63,067 nucleotides of DNA, taken from positions 1-63,067 of the forward strand of contig DVEF01000061.1 of the NCBI GenBank assembly GCA_015295805.1, written 5' to 3'. Origin of the DNA: Geminocystis sp. M7585_C2015_104. Lineage in GTDB: Bacteria > Cyanobacteriota > Cyanobacteriia > Cyanobacteriales > Cyanobacteriaceae. This document shows, piece by piece, positions 39,084-49,087 of the stretch. Position numbers and translations under genes: made by a program. The notes under the pieces were generated by a model that saw only the letters and a program-made list of their open reading frames with translations, ran no database searches and was not told the origin of the DNA. Position 1 is the first letter of the stretch. Every line of letters begins with the position of its first letter.

Positions 39084-40094
39084 CTAGATGTGGTCTACCA
39101 CTATCATATTCGGCTTTTTGGACTTAACAGCCTCCTGTAGGGCCCTTTTTGCTGCCTCTAACAACACAGTGGCGGGTAATGCCTGGGATGGTATTCCCGT
39201 GCCAATGCCGCAACTAAGACTCAGATATTCACTTATTTCCGAGTAGTGGTGGGGTATTTGTAATTCTGCCATGGTATTATTAATTCTTTCTGCTACTGTA
39301 GTAGCGCCGTAGCTGTCCGTATTGGGGAGAAGTATGGCAAATTCACCTTCTTCAAGAGTACATACTAGATCCCCGGCTCTTTTTACTGTGGTTTTTATAG
39401 TTTTACCTACCAATTCTATACAATTAGAGACCATCTGTTCTTCATGATTTTCCCTATAAGCTGGGAAGTCATTTATTTGTGCCAAAATCAAAGAAATACT
39501 GGTATCCACAGAGTCTCCTAATGATGCCCTTTGTCTTGCACCTCTCAACCATTCCTGTTCCAGTATTCTTAGCAGACAATCTTTTTCCCCCAGCAGCTTA
39601 TCCTCCCGTTTTTTGTTGAGACTTTCTAACTCCATTTTCGTCTTCTCTAATACCGTTTTCAGCCTTTGATAATGAGGTATTATTTTGGCTAGCTGATTGC
39701 TTTTTTCTTCGACTTCCTTACGCAATCTCTGTATCTCTAAGTGATGATTTATTTTACACAAAACTTCGCTGGGACTAAAGGGGGCGTTTATGTAGTCTGA
39801 ACCTCCGGAGTTGAAAACATTTTCTATGTCTAATTCTCCTCCGGTGTTGATGATAATAACCGGCAAATTCTCACCGTTCTTTAGTATTTTTATTTTCTTG
39901 CATATCAGATAGGCATCCTTGTGGGGGATATGATTGCTTATAAGTACTAAATCCGGGCATTTTATGTTAATCAGGTCAAATAGTTCTAACTCGCTGTGGG
40001 CGACTGTTACTTTGTAATTTGCATTTTTCAGTAAGTTAGAAATAAAATTCCTCTCCTCCTCCCTACTGTCGAGTATAACCACCCTTGGCTTCAT
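39084..40094 (-). CDS. Degenerate receiver + GGDEF-like protein
   Basis: Residues 1-125 look like a receiver domain, but the phosphoacceptor Asp is replaced (PDLVLISNHIP, Ser53 at the site) and the conserved Lys is Ala104 (DYINAPF). A coiled coil spans about 125-170. Residues 175-336 resemble a GGDEF domain in which the signature reads EEGEF (248-252), so the catalytic Asp and glycines are lost. Phosphotransfer and c-di-GMP synthesis are both unlikely. It may act as a binding or scaffold protein. It converges with the DppB-type gene, with 4 bases between stops. Confidence 0.78.
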   Translation of the reverse strand: MKPRVVILDSREEERNFISNLLKNANYKVTVAHSELELFDLINIKCPDLVLISNHIPHKDAYLICKKIKILKNGENLPVIIINTGGELDIENVFNSGGSDYINAPFSPSEVLCKINHHLEIQRLRKEVEEKSNQLAKIIPHYQRLKTVLEKTKMELESLNKKREDKLLGEKDCLLRILEQEWLRGARQRASLGDSVDTSISLILAQINDFPAYRENHEEQMVSNCIELVGKTIKTTVKRAGDLVCTLEEGEFAILLPNTDSYGATTVAERINNTMAELQIPHHYSEISEYLSLSCGIGTGIPSQALPATVLLEAAKRALQEAVKSKKPNMIVVDHI

Positions 40095-40454
40095 ATGGAC
40101 GCCCCCAGTTTTTTTTCTAATTGGTGTTTAAACGAATTGGTGTTTAAATGGTTTAGTTGGTGTTTGATTAGCACGGCTGTCATGTTTAAAGAGTTCCTGT
40201 TATAAAAAAACAGTTACAAAACTAAACAATCGTTAATGGAATTCCTGCCGGACAACCCGGGAAGCAATATGGGAAATAAGAGCAATCTTTACAGATATAC
40301 TCCATTATAACAGTAATAGAAAATTAATCCTGTTGTTGTTATGAATGCCTAAAAAAAAGTAGCAGAAATTTTACAAAAGGGTGAACGGAGATTGCCTAAG
40401 GGAATGAACTTCAAGGATAATAGGGGAATATTGAGACGACTGGACTAGACAGAA
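40095..40454. other. Intergenic region with short direct repeats
   Basis: 360 bases between the divergent REC-GGDEF and leuC genes without a coding frame. Three copies of TTGGTGTTT-plus-ATA-rich tail start at 40121, 40137 and 40157 (TTGGTGTTTAAA twice, TTGGTGTTTGAT once), close to the REC-GGDEF start. The rest is A/T-rich and holds no clear terminator or structured RNA that I can support. Confidence 0.5.
40121..40168. repeat. Three short direct repeats TTGGTGTTTAAA
   Basis: TTGGTGTTTAAA at 40121 and 40137, and TTGGTGTTTGAT at 40157, spaced 16 and 20 bases apart. They lie 27-74 bases upstream of the REC-GGDEF start codon and could be regulator sites. Confidence 0.45.
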
Positions 40455-41858
40455 ATGAGTAAGGGCACACTGTTTGACAAGGTTTGGGACTTACATACAG
40501 TAGCTACACTGCCGTCTGGACAAACTCAACTGTTTATAGGATTGCATTTGATCCACGAAGTGACTAGTCCTCAGGCCTTTGCCATGCTGAGGGAACGTAA
40601 CCTGAGAGTATTATACCCTGAGAGGACAGTAGCGACCGTGGATCACATAGTACCTACAGACAATCAAACGAGGCCCTTTGCTGACTATTTGGCAGAGGAA
40701 ATGATAAGGGCCCTTGAAAGAAATACGGCAGAATATGGCATCAGATTCTATAATATAAACTCCAGCAATCAGGGGATTGTCCATGTAATTGCTCCCGAAT
40801 TGGGGTTGACTCAGCCAGGCATGACCATTGCTTGTGGTGACTCCCACACCTCCACCCATGGGGCTTTCGGAACTATTGCCTTCGGCATTGGCACCTCTCA
40901 GGTGAGGGACGTTTTGGCCACACAAACCCTGTCGTTATCCAAACTTAAGGTGAGGAAAATTGAGGTAAATGGCGATTTATTGCCCGGTGTCTATGCCAAG
41001 GACGTAATTTTGCACATTATCCGCAAATTGGGTGTGAAGGGGGGTGTGGGTTATGCGTATGAGTACGCCGGCACCACCATAGAAAGAATGAATATGGAAG
41101 AAAGGATGACCATATGCAACATGTCCATTGAAGGAGGCGCCCGCTGTGGCTATGTGAATCCCGATCAGGTGACTTATGATTACCTCAAGGGTAGAGAATT
41201 TGCCCCAAAAGGTAACGACTGGGAGAAGGCAGTCCAGTGGTGGGATAGTATTCGCAGTGATGCAGATGCCCAGTACGACGATGTGGTTACATTCTCTGCC
41301 GACGACATAGAACCCACTGTAACATGGGGAATTACACCAGGACAGGCAATAGGCATCAGTGAGTGTGTGCCCCGTCTTGAGGATTTGACTGAAGACGAGC
41401 GGGCAATAGCAGAAGAAGCATTCAAATACATGAAATTGGAGCCAGGACAACCCATTAAAGGCCTACCAGTAGATGTTTGCTTTATTGGCAGTTGTACTAA
41501 TGCCCGTATTACTGACCTACGGGAAGCGGCTAAGGTTGTTAAGGGGAGAAAAGTGGCCAGTGGTGTAAAGGCTTTTGTAGTGCCAGGATCCGAAAGGGTT
41601 AAAAAACAGGCAGAGGAGGAGGGCCTGGACAAGATTTTCCTAGAGGCTGGGTTTGAATGGCGGAATCCCGGCTGTTCCATGTGTTTGGCAATGAATCCCG
41701 ATAAACTGGAAGGGAGCCAAATTAGCGCCTCCTCCTCCAACCGCAATTTCAAGGGGCGTCAGGGCTCAGCCACAGGACGTACCCTGTTAATGAGTCCTGC
41801 CATGGTAGCTGCCGCCGCCGTCACTGGCAGGGTGTCTGACGTGAGGGAATTACTCTAG
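40455..41858 (+). CDS. leuC: 3-isopropylmalate dehydratase large subunit
   Basis: A 467-residue aconitase-family enzyme. Iron-sulfur cluster cysteines are in [13 protein letters not shown] and [15 protein letters not shown]. Other family motifs are [20 protein letters not shown] and the C-terminal [20 protein letters not shown]. With LeuD (not in the window) it isomerises 2- to 3-isopropylmalate in leucine synthesis. The stop overlaps the convergent panC/cmk stop by 4 bases. Confidence 0.95.
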   Translation: MSKGTLFDKVWDLHTVATLPSGQTQLFIGLHLIHEVTSPQAFAMLRERNLRVLYPERTVATVDHIVPTDNQTRPFADYLAEEMIRALERNTAEYGIRFYNINSSNQGIVHVIAPELGLTQPGMTIACGDSHTSTHGAFGTIAFGIGTSQVRDVLATQTLSLSKLKVRKIEVNGDLLPGVYAKDVILHIIRKLGVKGGVGYAYEYAGTTIERMNMEERMTICNMSIEGGARCGYVNPDQVTYDYLKGREFAPKGNDWEKAVQWWDSIRSDADAQYDDVVTFSADDIEPTVTWGITPGQAIGISECVPRLEDLTEDERAIAEEAFKYMKLEPGQPIKGLPVDVCFIGSCTNARITDLREAAKVVKGRKVASGVKAFVVPGSERVKKQAEEEGLDKIFLEAGFEWRNPGCSMCLAMNPDKLEGSQISASSSNRNFKGRQGSATGRTLLMSPAMVAAAAVTGRVSDVRELL

Positions 41859-43384
41859 TGGGGTATATTGTTGAGGAGGGATTTGATTTTGTCTACCACC
41901 TCCTCCACCGTCAGGTTGTCAGTGTTGATTTCAATGGCGTCTGCTGCTTTTTGGAGGGGGGCGATTTCCCTGGTACTATCTAAGTAGTCTCTTTGTTTTA
42001 TTTCTGTAATTAATTGCTCTAAGTTTATATTTGTCTCCCCCTGGTTGTGTAATTCTAGCAGCCTTCTTTTTGCCCTGGCTTGGGGACTGGCCGTTAGGAA
42101 TATCTTTAATTGTGCCTGGGGAAAAACATGGGTGCCAATGTCTCGCCCCTCGGCAACGATTCCCCCTTTTTTGCCATATTCCTGTTGCAGTTGTACCATT
42201 CTTTCCCTTACGGCTTTGAGGGCGGCTATTTTGGACACCAACCGGGTAACCTCTGGACTCCTAATGGCCTTGGTAACATCTCTCTGATTGACTTTTACAG
42301 TTATTGGGGTGTTTAAGTCATCACTGGGTATTAGTTCTATCTTTGCATTTTTGACCATTTCCGCAATGGCCTTTTCGTCTTCTGGAGAGATATTGTTTTC
42401 TATCACCAGCCAGGTGACAGCACGATACATTGCCCCGGTGTCCAAATACAGATAACCCAGTTGATGGGCTAGACGACGACTGACAGTGGACTTGCCGGCA
42501 CCAGCGGGGCCATCCAGGGCGATAATGGGCTTAGTCACGGTTAGGATGACATTGTCTATCAATCTTGTTGTACCACAAAAAGCCGCCACTGCCACCAGGG
42601 CCGAGTCAGTAATGTAGGTGAGGGGTTGTAGAGTGTCGGGGTGGACTATCTCTGCATACTGCAATGTCAAACCACAGTCGGGGTTGGCAAAAGAAGAGTG
42701 GATAATCGCCAACAGGGGTTGACAGTTTCTCTCTCCCCGGTAAAAGGCCTCCTTCACCCTAGACAAACTACGATATATCAGAGTAGCTTTTTCCTTCTGA
42801 GCCGCCGTCAAATACTGATTACGGGAACTCAACGCTAGGCCTCCCTCCTCCCTCACGGTGGGACAGGTTTTAATCTGTATGGGGAAGTTTAAGTCCCGCA
42901 CTAGTCGTTTTATTATGGCCACCTGTTGGGCGTCCTTTTGTCCAAAATAGGCTACATGGGGTTGTACTAGATGAAATAGTTTTGTTACAATAGTGGCCAC
43001 CCCCTCGAAATGACCCGGCCTGTACTTACCACACAAAACAGAGGTCATGCTCTTTGGGGGCACTACTAAAGTCAAGTCCTCCCCTACGGTGTTCATCTCC
43101 TCCACCGAGGGGGCGAATAAAAGATGTACACCCAATTGCTCACATAACTCACAGTCCTTATCTAACTGGCGTGGATAACGAGCTAAGTCCTCATTAGGGC
43201 CAAACTGTAGCGGATTGACAAAGATACTGACTACCACAAAGTCCGTTTCCGCTAGTGCCCTTTTTATAAGGCTTGCGTGCCCCAAATGTAAAGCTCCCAT
43301 GGTGGGCACAAAGCCCACAGTGGCCCTGTGAGGAATTTTCCCTCTTTCGCCTTTCAGCTCCTCGATAGTAGTTACAATTAACAT
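41855..43384 (-). CDS. panC/cmk: Bifunctional pantoate-beta-alanine ligase/cytidylate kinase
   Basis: A 509-residue fusion. Residues 1-275 are pantothenate synthetase, with [38 protein letters not shown] and [15 protein letters not shown]. Residues 285-509 are cytidylate kinase, with the P-loop [33 protein letters not shown] and [14 protein letters not shown]. This fusion is characteristic of cyanobacteria. One half makes pantothenate for coenzyme A; the other phosphorylates CMP/dCMP. coaBC lies elsewhere in the window. Confidence 0.95.
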   Translation of the reverse strand: MLIVTTIEELKGERGKIPHRATVGFVPTMGALHLGHASLIKRALAETDFVVVSIFVNPLQFGPNEDLARYPRQLDKDCELCEQLGVHLLFAPSVEEMNTVGEDLTLVVPPKSMTSVLCGKYRPGHFEGVATIVTKLFHLVQPHVAYFGQKDAQQVAIIKRLVRDLNFPIQIKTCPTVREEGGLALSSRNQYLTAAQKEKATLIYRSLSRVKEAFYRGERNCQPLLAIIHSSFANPDCGLTLQYAEIVHPDTLQPLTYITDSALVAVAAFCGTTRLIDNVILTVTKPIIALDGPAGAGKSTVSRRLAHQLGYLYLDTGAMYRAVTWLVIENNISPEDEKAIAEMVKNAKIELIPSDDLNTPITVKVNQRDVTKAIRSPEVTRLVSKIAALKAVRERMVQLQQEYGKKGGIVAEGRDIGTHVFPQAQLKIFLTASPQARAKRRLLELHNQGETNINLEQLITEIKQRDYLDSTREIAPLQKAADAIEINTDNLTVEEVVDKIKSLLNNIPH

Positions 43385-43482
43385 CTAGCCCCACTATAGT
43401 CCTTTTCCTTATGCCCAATAAAAAACTTGTAAATGGAGAAGTTGTTACAATTACAAGAATTCCCTTTCCTATTGTCAAACTA

Positions 43483-43995
43483 ATGCCCCCTCTTGTCAAA
43501 CCAATCTCCCTTGTTTGTCACTGGTTGTTGATTTTGCTTTTAGCAACCCTACTGGTTTTACTCACCCCCCTGCCGGCAAATGCCCAAACCATAGTCAATT
43601 TTACCCATGCCGACCTGGAGGGAAAAGACTTCTCCCACCAAGACTTGACTGGGGCGGTTTTTGCCGCTGCCAACCTCCGTCATGCCTCTTTTGAGGGAAG
43701 TAACCTCACCAATTCTATTATGACCGAGGCAATCCTGTTGGGGGCAAATCTGAGGGGGGCCAATCTAACCGGTGCTTTGATTGACAGGGCTACCCTTGAT
43801 TTTGCCGATTTGCGGAATGCTATCTTCACTGACGCCATCGCCACTCGCACCCGTTTTTATGATACCAACATCGAAGGCGCCGATTTCACTGGCGCCCTCG
43901 TGGATCGTTACCAGGTGGCCCTGATGTGCCAACGGGCTACGGGAGTCAACCCCATCACTGGCGTTGCCACTAGAGATAGCCTTGGCTGTCCCTGA
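43483..43995 (+). CDS. Lumenal/periplasmic pentapeptide repeat protein
   Basis: From the ATG at 43483 the protein is 170 residues with a clear signal peptide ending PLPANAQ; an ATG at 43411 would add 24 residues in front of it. The mature protein is a run of A(D/N)LXX pentapeptides (for example ADLEGKDFSHQDLTG, ANLRGANLTGALIDRA), forming a right-handed quadrilateral beta helix. A C-terminal segment holds two Cys (MCQRATG and LGCP) that could form a disulfide. It is probably thylakoid-lumenal or periplasmic. Role unknown. Confidence 0.8.
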   Translation: MPPLVKPISLVCHWLLILLLATLLVLLTPLPANAQTIVNFTHADLEGKDFSHQDLTGAVFAAANLRHASFEGSNLTNSIMTEAILLGANLRGANLTGALIDRATLDFADLRNAIFTDAIATRTRFYDTNIEGADFTGALVDRYQVALMCQRATGVNPITGVATRDSLGCP

Positions 43996-44128
43996 TATGT
44001 AAAACTGTGTAAAGAAATGTTAAAAAAGGTTAGAAGCCAGGCAAAATGGGACAACCAGCACAACAAAATGAGATAATTATTAGAACAGTGTGACAATTTG
44101 TTAAAGGATTTGCTAAAAATAAAGAAGG

Positions 44129-44170
44129 CGGGTTTAGGAAAATACAAGGAAAAGTATTGGCTTAAACCCG
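44129..44170. repeat. Inverted repeat around the psbD -35
   Basis: CGGGTTTA (44129-44136) and TAAACCCG (44163-44170) are perfect 8-bp inverted arms separated by 26 bases. They bracket the -35 of the psbD promoter and could be an operator or a looping site. Confidence 0.45.
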
Positions 44171-44184
44171 AGTTGTGTTATATT
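44157..44184 (+). promoter_or_regulatory. Probable psbD-psbC promoter
   Basis: TTGGCT (44157-44162) and TATATT (44179-44184) are spaced by 16 bases, about 75 bases before the psbD ATG. It is a plausible sigma-70-type promoter; the transcription start is not proven by sequence. Confidence 0.5.
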
Positions 44185-44258
44185 AAGAAAAGTTAATGGG
44201 CTATCAGGATTGCAACTGAAGCCCAGAAAACAAGAGTTGATAAACAAGGCAAAACACT

Positions 44259-45317
44259 ATGACCATTGCCGTAGGTCGTGTAGCAGAAGAAAGAGGATGG
44301 TTTGACGTCCTCGACGACTGGCTAAAAAGAGACCGATTCATCTTCGTGGGGTGGTCTGGTCTTCTCTTCTTCCCCTGTGCCTATCTGGCAGTGGGAGGTT
44401 GGTTGACGGGGACTACATTTGTGACCTCATGGTATACACATGGTCTAGCAAGCTCCTACCTGGAAGGCTGTAACTTCTTGACGGCGGCTGTTTCCACTCC
44501 CGCTAACGCCTTTGGTCATTCTCTGCTGCTGTTGTGGGGTCCTGAAGCACAAGGGGACTTCACCCGTTGGTGCCAAATCGGCGGCCTGTGGACCTTCATC
44601 GCCTTCCACGGGGCCTTCGCGCTGATTGGCTTCATGCTGCGTCAGTTTGAGATTGCTCGCCTGGTGGGGGTTCGTCCCTACAACGCTATCGCTTTCTCTG
44701 CTCCCATCGCAGTATTCGTCAGCGTTTTCCTCATTTATCCCCTGGGTCAGTCTGGTTGGTTTTTCGCCCCTAGCTTTGGAGTAGCTGGAATTTTCCGCTT
44801 TATCCTCTTCTTCCAAGGCTTCCACAACTGGACTCTAAACCCCTTCCACATGATGGGGGTAGCTGGGGTGTTGGGTGGTGCGCTCCTGTGCGCTATCCAC
44901 GGCGCTACAGTAGAAAATACCCTCTTCAAGGATGGGGATGAGGCAACCACCTTCCGCGCCTTCCAACCCACCCAGGCGGAAGAAACCTACTCCATGGTAA
45001 CTGCTAACCGCTTCTGGTCTCAGATTTTTGGGATTGCCTTTTCTAACAAACGCTGGTTGCACTTCTTCATGCTGTTTGTGCCGGTAACCGGCCTGTGGAT
45101 GAGTGCTATCGGCGTGGTAGGATTGGCCTTTAACCTGCGCGCCTATGACTTCGTATCCCAGGAGTTAAGGGCGGCAGAGGATCCCGAGTTTGAAACCTTC
45201 TACACCAAGAACATACTACTGAACGAAGGGTTGCGCGCCTGGATGGCAGCCCAAGATCAACCTCACGAAAAATTTGTATTCCCAGAGGAGGTATTGCCCC
45301 GTGGTAACGCTCTCTAA
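44259..45317 (+). CDS. psbD: Photosystem II D2 protein
   Basis: A 352-residue D2 protein, the standard length. It starts [20 protein letters not shown] and shows [19 protein letters not shown] with the P680 and iron-binding histidines, and a C-terminal [14 protein letters not shown]. With D1 it forms the PSII reaction centre and binds QA. Its last 17 bases overlap psbC, and the psbC ribosome binding site lies within its coding sequence. Confidence 0.98.
   Translation: MTIAVGRVAEERGWFDVLDDWLKRDRFIFVGWSGLLFFPCAYLAVGGWLTGTTFVTSWYTHGLASSYLEGCNFLTAAVSTPANAFGHSLLLLWGPEAQGDFTRWCQIGGLWTFIAFHGAFALIGFMLRQFEIARLVGVRPYNAIAFSAPIAVFVSVFLIYPLGQSGWFFAPSFGVAGIFRFILFFQGFHNWTLNPFHMMGVAGVLGGALLCAIHGATVENTLFKDGDEATTFRAFQPTQAEETYSMVTANRFWSQIFGIAFSNKRWLHFFMLFVPVTGLWMSAIGVVGLAFNLRAYDFVSQELRAAEDPEFETFYTKNILLNEGLRAWMAAQDQPHEKFVFPEEVLPRGNAL
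45286..45291 (+). promoter_or_regulatory. psbC ribosome binding site inside psbD
   Basis: AGGAGG ends nine bases before the GTG at 45301. It overlaps psbD codons for its Glu-Glu-Val stretch. This fixes the psbC start and explains translation from within psbD. Confidence 0.8.
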
Positions 45318-46683
45318 TCCTACTATTGGTAGTGGACGTGACGTCGAGTCTACCGGGTTTGCCTGGTGGGCCGGTAATGCTCGCCTGATTGACTTGTCTG
45401 GCAAACTGTTGGGGGCCCACGTAGCCCACGCCGGACTGATAGTCTTCTGGGCCGGCGCCATGACTCTGTTCGAGGTGGCCCACTTCGTCCCAGAAAAACC
45501 CATGTACGAACAGGGACTGATTCTACTGCCCCACCTGGCTACCCTCGGTTGGGGTGTTGGCCCGGGTGGTGAAGTGGTAGACACCTACCCATACTTTGTA
45601 GTAGGCGTGCTACACCTTATTTCCTCCGCAGTGCTGGGCTTTGGCGGTTTGTACCACGCTCTCAGAGGACCCGAAAGACTAGAAGAATACTCCGGCTTCT
45701 TCGGCTATGACTGGAAGGACAAAAACCAAATGACCAATATCCTGGGTTACCACCTGATTGTCCTGGGTATTGGAGCCTTCTTGCTGGTGTTCAAGGCTGT
45801 ATTCTTCGGCGGTGTGTATGACACCTGGGCCCCCGGCGGTGGCGATGTCCGTGTCATCACTAACCCCACCCTCAACCCAGCCGTGATCTTTGGCTATCTA
45901 GTCAAAGCCCCCTTCGGTGGTGAGGGTTGGATTATCAGTGTAAACAACATGGAAGACGTCATCGGCGGGCACATCTGGGTAGGTCTCCTCTGCATTGCCG
46001 GTGGGATCTGGCACATTTTAACTAAACCCTTCGGCTGGGCTCGTCGCGCCTTCATCTGGTCTGGGGAAGCCTATCTGTCCTACAGCTTAGGCGCCCTGTC
46101 TCTGATGGGGTTCGTGGCCGCCGTCATGGTTTGGTACAACAACACCGTATATCCCAGCGAGTTTTACGGTCCTACCGGCGCCGAGGCTTCTCAAGCTCAG
46201 GCTCTCACCTATCTAGTCCGTGACCAACGTTTGGGTGCCAACGTAGGCTCTGCCCAAGGCCCCACCGGGTTGGGTAAATACCTCATGCGTTCCCCCACCG
46301 GGGAGATCATCTTCGGCGGCGAGACCATGCGCTTCTGGGACTTCCGTGGCCCTTGGTTGGAGCCCCTGCGTGGTCCTAATGGTTTGGACTTGGATAAAAT
46401 CAGAAATGACATTCAGCCCTGGCAAATCCGCCGCGCCGCTGAATACATGACTCACGCTCCCTTGGGTTCCATCAACTCTGTGGGTGGCGTTATTACAGAC
46501 GTAAACTCCTTTAACTATGTATCTCCCCGTGCCTGGTTGGCCACTTCCCACTTCACCTTGGCCTTCTTCTTCCTGGTAGGGCACCTGTGGCATGCGGGCA
46601 GAGCCCGTGCTGCAGCCGCTGGGTTTGAAAAGGGCATTGACAGGGAAAACGAACCCGTATTGTCCATGCCTGACATAGACTAA
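45301..46683 (+). CDS. psbC: Photosystem II CP43 chlorophyll protein
   Basis: A 460-residue CP43 antenna protein, starting at the GTG (VTLSNPTIG) rather than the upstream TTG. It has six membrane helices with chlorophyll-binding histidines and the large lumenal loop containing [20 protein letters not shown], including the Arg that contacts the Mn4Ca cluster. It collects light for and stabilises the D1/D2 core. It overlaps psbD by 17 bases, the conserved psbDC arrangement, and ends in a strong terminator. Confidence 0.97.
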   Translation: MVTLSNPTIGSGRDVESTGFAWWAGNARLIDLSGKLLGAHVAHAGLIVFWAGAMTLFEVAHFVPEKPMYEQGLILLPHLATLGWGVGPGGEVVDTYPYFVVGVLHLISSAVLGFGGLYHALRGPERLEEYSGFFGYDWKDKNQMTNILGYHLIVLGIGAFLLVFKAVFFGGVYDTWAPGGGDVRVITNPTLNPAVIFGYLVKAPFGGEGWIISVNNMEDVIGGHIWVGLLCIAGGIWHILTKPFGWARRAFIWSGEAYLSYSLGALSLMGFVAAVMVWYNNTVYPSEFYGPTGAEASQAQALTYLVRDQRLGANVGSAQGPTGLGKYLMRSPTGEIIFGGETMRFWDFRGPWLEPLRGPNGLDLDKIRNDIQPWQIRRAAEYMTHAPLGSINSVGGVITDVNSFNYVSPRAWLATSHFTLAFFFLVGHLWHAGRARAAAAGFEKGIDRENEPVLSMPDID

Positions 46684-46703
46684 TTCCCTTTTTTCCCCCC
46701 TTG

Positions 46704-46729
46704 CCCCCCTCGAGGGGGTTTTTTTTTGC
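46704..46729 (+). terminator. Intrinsic terminator of psbDC
   Basis: CCCCCTCGAGGGGG is a self-complementary hairpin followed by nine T, about 20 bases after the psbC stop. Confidence 0.85.
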
Positions 46730-46738
46730 CCTTATAAA

Positions 46739-46816
46739 TGGTTACAATTCCCGGTAAATAACAGAGTCAATCCCCCCATAATTTGGTTATAATTCCTGTT
46801 AGATAATAAAGCTAAT
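46739..46816 (+). repeat. Imperfect 33-bp direct repeat, 45-bp period
   Basis: Copy 1 (46739-46771) starts TGGTTACAATTCCCGGTAAA and copy 2 (46784-46816) starts TGGTTATAATTCCTGTTAGA. The two agree at roughly three quarters of positions. Copy 2 contains TTATAAT, a good -10 candidate for the following gene, and the first copy has the matching TTACAAT. Confidence 0.55.
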
Positions 46817-46843
46817 TTTAGTAAACAAAGGGGGTTAATAAAT

Positions 46844-47212
46844 ATGGCTGGTCTGTTTGGTTTATTTGGGGGGGGGAAAAAAGAATCCAAACCTCAAGAG
46901 GCCTATTTTTTAAGTCCAGACGAAGCAAAAACACTGGGTAATATTGACTATATGCGCACCCCCAGAACTATCAAAAAAACCTTTCCTAAAACTGCCACCA
47001 GTCCGGGGGGTGAGGTAGTTTATAGGGTGTCTTCTCTGGATATGAAGCCTCTTAACGTAAATGAAAGCAATACTGCCAGGGAAACCTCCACCTCCACTAC
47101 AAGCAGCTTTTCCTCCTCCTTCTCCTTCCCTGCCAGGGAGAGTAAAAATACCGATACTAATATGGATATGTTCAGGGAAATGGCCAAGAAAATTAAAAAA
47201 CCCAAGGCCTAA
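46844..47212 (+). CDS. Conserved small cyanobacterial protein
   Basis: A 122-residue soluble protein starting MAGLFGLFGGGKKESKPQEA. The core GNIDYMRTPRTIKKTFPKTA (about 33-52) looks conserved and basic. It is followed by a Ser/Thr-rich linker (about 82-100) and a basic end, MAKKIKKPKA. I recall similar short proteins in cyanobacteria but no function. The position after psbDC could be chance: a terminator and repeat-bearing promoter region separate them. It has its own terminator. Confidence 0.7.
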   Translation: MAGLFGLFGGGKKESKPQEAYFLSPDEAKTLGNIDYMRTPRTIKKTFPKTATSPGGEVVYRVSSLDMKPLNVNESNTARETSTSTTSSFSSSFSFPARESKNTDTNMDMFREMAKKIKKPKA

Positions 47213-47251
47213 ATTTTACCCATGAAAATGTCTATTAACAACAAGAATGAA

Positions 47252-47275
47252 TGCCCCCTTCTCGGGGGTATTTTC
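47252..47275 (+). terminator. Intrinsic terminator
   Basis: CCCCC and GGGGG pair around TTCTC, followed by TATTTT. It is placed 40 bases after the stop of the preceding small gene. Confidence 0.7.
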
Positions 47276-47375
47276 TAGGCAGTGTATCCCAGAACACAAC
47301 TATCCTTAACCAAACTTATTCTTTCCGGCCCCCGGAAAAATCTAGAATTGGGGGTAGTGCCGAAATAGTGGGGTT

Positions 47376-48416
47376 ATGTTTTCCATCAAGAAAGCCCTGG
47401 GGGGGACGACTGTCCTCCTAATGTTACTGGGTTTGGGCCTGGGCTGGCTATCCGCTTGTGCTAGTAGTATAGACAAATTCATATATATAGACGGTTCCAG
47501 CACAGTATACCCTATCACAGATGCCCTGGCAAAGCAATTCAAAAAACAGGAGTCGTCTGCCCGAATAAATGTGGCTTTCTCTGGCTCTTTGGCCGGTTTC
47601 AGAAAGTTTTGTAACAAGGAGACGGATATTAATAATTCTTCCGTCCCCATCCCCAAAGTGTATATGGAAGAATGTAAAAAAAATGGGGTGAAGTACATTG
47701 AGTTGCCAGTGGCTTTTGATGCCTTGACAGTGGTGATAAACAGGGAAAACAATTGGGCAGAAGCCATGAAGGTGGAGGAGTTGAAGAAAATATGGCAACC
47801 AGAGGCCCAGGGCAACATCATAAAATGGAATCAAGTGCGCCCCTTTTGGCCAGACAGAAGGCTTACTTTATTTGGGCCAGGGAGGGATTCAGGTACCTTT
47901 GAATTCTTTACTACTGCAATCGTAGGTCGCACCAATTCCAGTCGCAATGACTATGTCTACAGTGAAGATGACGAAGCTATAGCCAATGGCGTAATGCAAG
48001 ATCCCAATGCCCTTGGTTATTTCGGCTATGCCTATTACAAGGAACACCAGGACAGATTAAAGGCAGTGGCCATTGACAGCGGCAACGGACCAGTATACCC
48101 CTCCGAGGAAACAGTAAAAAATAATACCTATCGCCCCCTCACCCGCCCTCTTTTCATCTATGTCAACGCCAAAACTATGGATGAGAACAACACCCTAAAA
48201 CAGTTTGTAGAATTTTATCTTACAAAAGCGGCAACAGTAGCCCCCAAGATTGGTTATATACCTCTTCCCCTCCCAGCCTACCAATATGCCCTGATCAATG
48301 TGCGGCAAAGAAAAATTGGCACCGTCTTCAATGGCGAACCAGTTTTAAACGCCAGCATTGAAGGGTTACTCTCCAAAAGCTATGCTTCCCAGGGGAAAGA
48401 CGGTTACGTTTACTAA
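47376..48416 (+). CDS. PstS-like phosphate-binding lipoprotein
   Basis: A 346-residue periplasmic binding protein with a lipoprotein signal (hydrophobic LLMLLGLGLGWLSAC). Phosphate-site phrases are DGSSTVYPITDALAKQF, VAFSGSLAGFRKFCNKETD and LFGPGRDSGTFEFFTTAI. It should capture phosphate, or a similar oxyanion, for a Pst-type importer, or act as a SphX/PstS accessory sensor. No pstC, pstA or pstB is adjacent. The gene converges with tatA. Confidence 0.85.
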   Translation: MFSIKKALGGTTVLLMLLGLGLGWLSACASSIDKFIYIDGSSTVYPITDALAKQFKKQESSARINVAFSGSLAGFRKFCNKETDINNSSVPIPKVYMEECKKNGVKYIELPVAFDALTVVINRENNWAEAMKVEELKKIWQPEAQGNIIKWNQVRPFWPDRRLTLFGPGRDSGTFEFFTTAIVGRTNSSRNDYVYSEDDEAIANGVMQDPNALGYFGYAYYKEHQDRLKAVAIDSGNGPVYPSEETVKNNTYRPLTRPLFIYVNAKTMDENNTLKQFVEFYLTKAATVAPKIGYIPLPLPAYQYALINVRQRKIGTVFNGEPVLNASIEGLLSKSYASQGKDGYVY

Positions 48417-48428
48417 AAATGACCCCTT

Positions 48429-48713
48429 CTAGCCCTGTTTTTCCTTGGCGGCATCGTCAGAAGAGTCCAGAGTGGTTTTACTAGTTGAAACCTCTTTACT
48501 CTCCTCCAACTGTGCCTTCATGGGGACAGTTTCTTCTGCCCTCTCCATCTCCTTTTGCAACTCCTCTTGGAATTGCCTGGAGGCTTCCTGCAGACTCTTT
48601 AGGGTTTTGCCTAAAGCTCTACCTATTTCCGGCAGTTTCTTCGGCCCAAATATAAGAAGTGCTACCACGAAAATTACAATCATTTCGGGTAGACCAATAC
48701 CAAATATGTTCAT
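48429..48713 (-). CDS. tatA: Twin-arginine translocase subunit TatA/E family
   Basis: A 94-residue protein with one N-terminal membrane helix (MNIFGIGLPEMIVIFVVALL), the hinge FGPKKLPEIGRALGKTLKSL and an amphipathic helix QEASRQFQEELQKEME. The acidic, Ser/Thr-rich C-terminal tail is disordered. It forms the protein-conducting Tat complex that moves folded proteins across the plasma and thylakoid membranes. TatB-type function cannot be excluded. Confidence 0.92.
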   Translation of the reverse strand: MNIFGIGLPEMIVIFVVALLIFGPKKLPEIGRALGKTLKSLQEASRQFQEELQKEMERAEETVPMKAQLEESKEVSTSKTTLDSSDDAAKEKQG

Positions 48714-48819
48714 AACTGTACAGTGTGTTAGGAGAAAACAAACTAGAGGAGGATGGGAAAACCCCGGCCGCTAGTTGGTGTCAACTATCAACCATTAACC
48801 ATTTTCTCTTGTCCAGTTA

Positions 48820-49023
48820 TTATTGCCCCAGGCTTCTCCAATCCACCTCAATGCCTTCCAAAAGAATAGAGGCGTTATAGATTTGCAAGATAATGAGCAG
48901 GAATATGAAAAACAGAAGCATAAATACTCCCATCAAGGGGGTTGTGCCCCACCCCGGCACAACCTTTCCATATTCAGAATTAAGGGGCTTTAGCAAGTCG
49001 CTTAACCAAGTACGTTGTCCCAT
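48820..49023 (-). CDS. psbH: Photosystem II protein H
   Basis: A 67-residue single-helix PSII subunit. It has the conserved [20 protein letters not shown], a membrane helix ([20 protein letters not shown]), and the C-terminal [14 protein letters not shown]. It stabilises the D1/CP47 side and helps QA-QB electron transfer and CP47 assembly. It is divergent from psbN, as in other cyanobacteria. Confidence 0.96.
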   Translation of the reverse strand: MGQRTWLSDLLKPLNSEYGKVVPGWGTTPLMGVFMLLFFIFLLIILQIYNASILLEGIEVDWRSLGQ

Positions 49024-49053
49024 ATCCTAACCTTTATCTACAGTCGTTGTAAT

Positions 49054-49059
49054 ATTATA
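49054..49059 (-). promoter_or_regulatory. Candidate psbH -10 element
   Basis: Minus-strand TATAAT lies 31 bases upstream of the psbH ATG. A matching -35 is weak, so the promoter is tentative. Confidence 0.3.
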
Positions 49060-49087
49060 AAGGGTCTCTTGTTCTAGTTTCTCCCCT

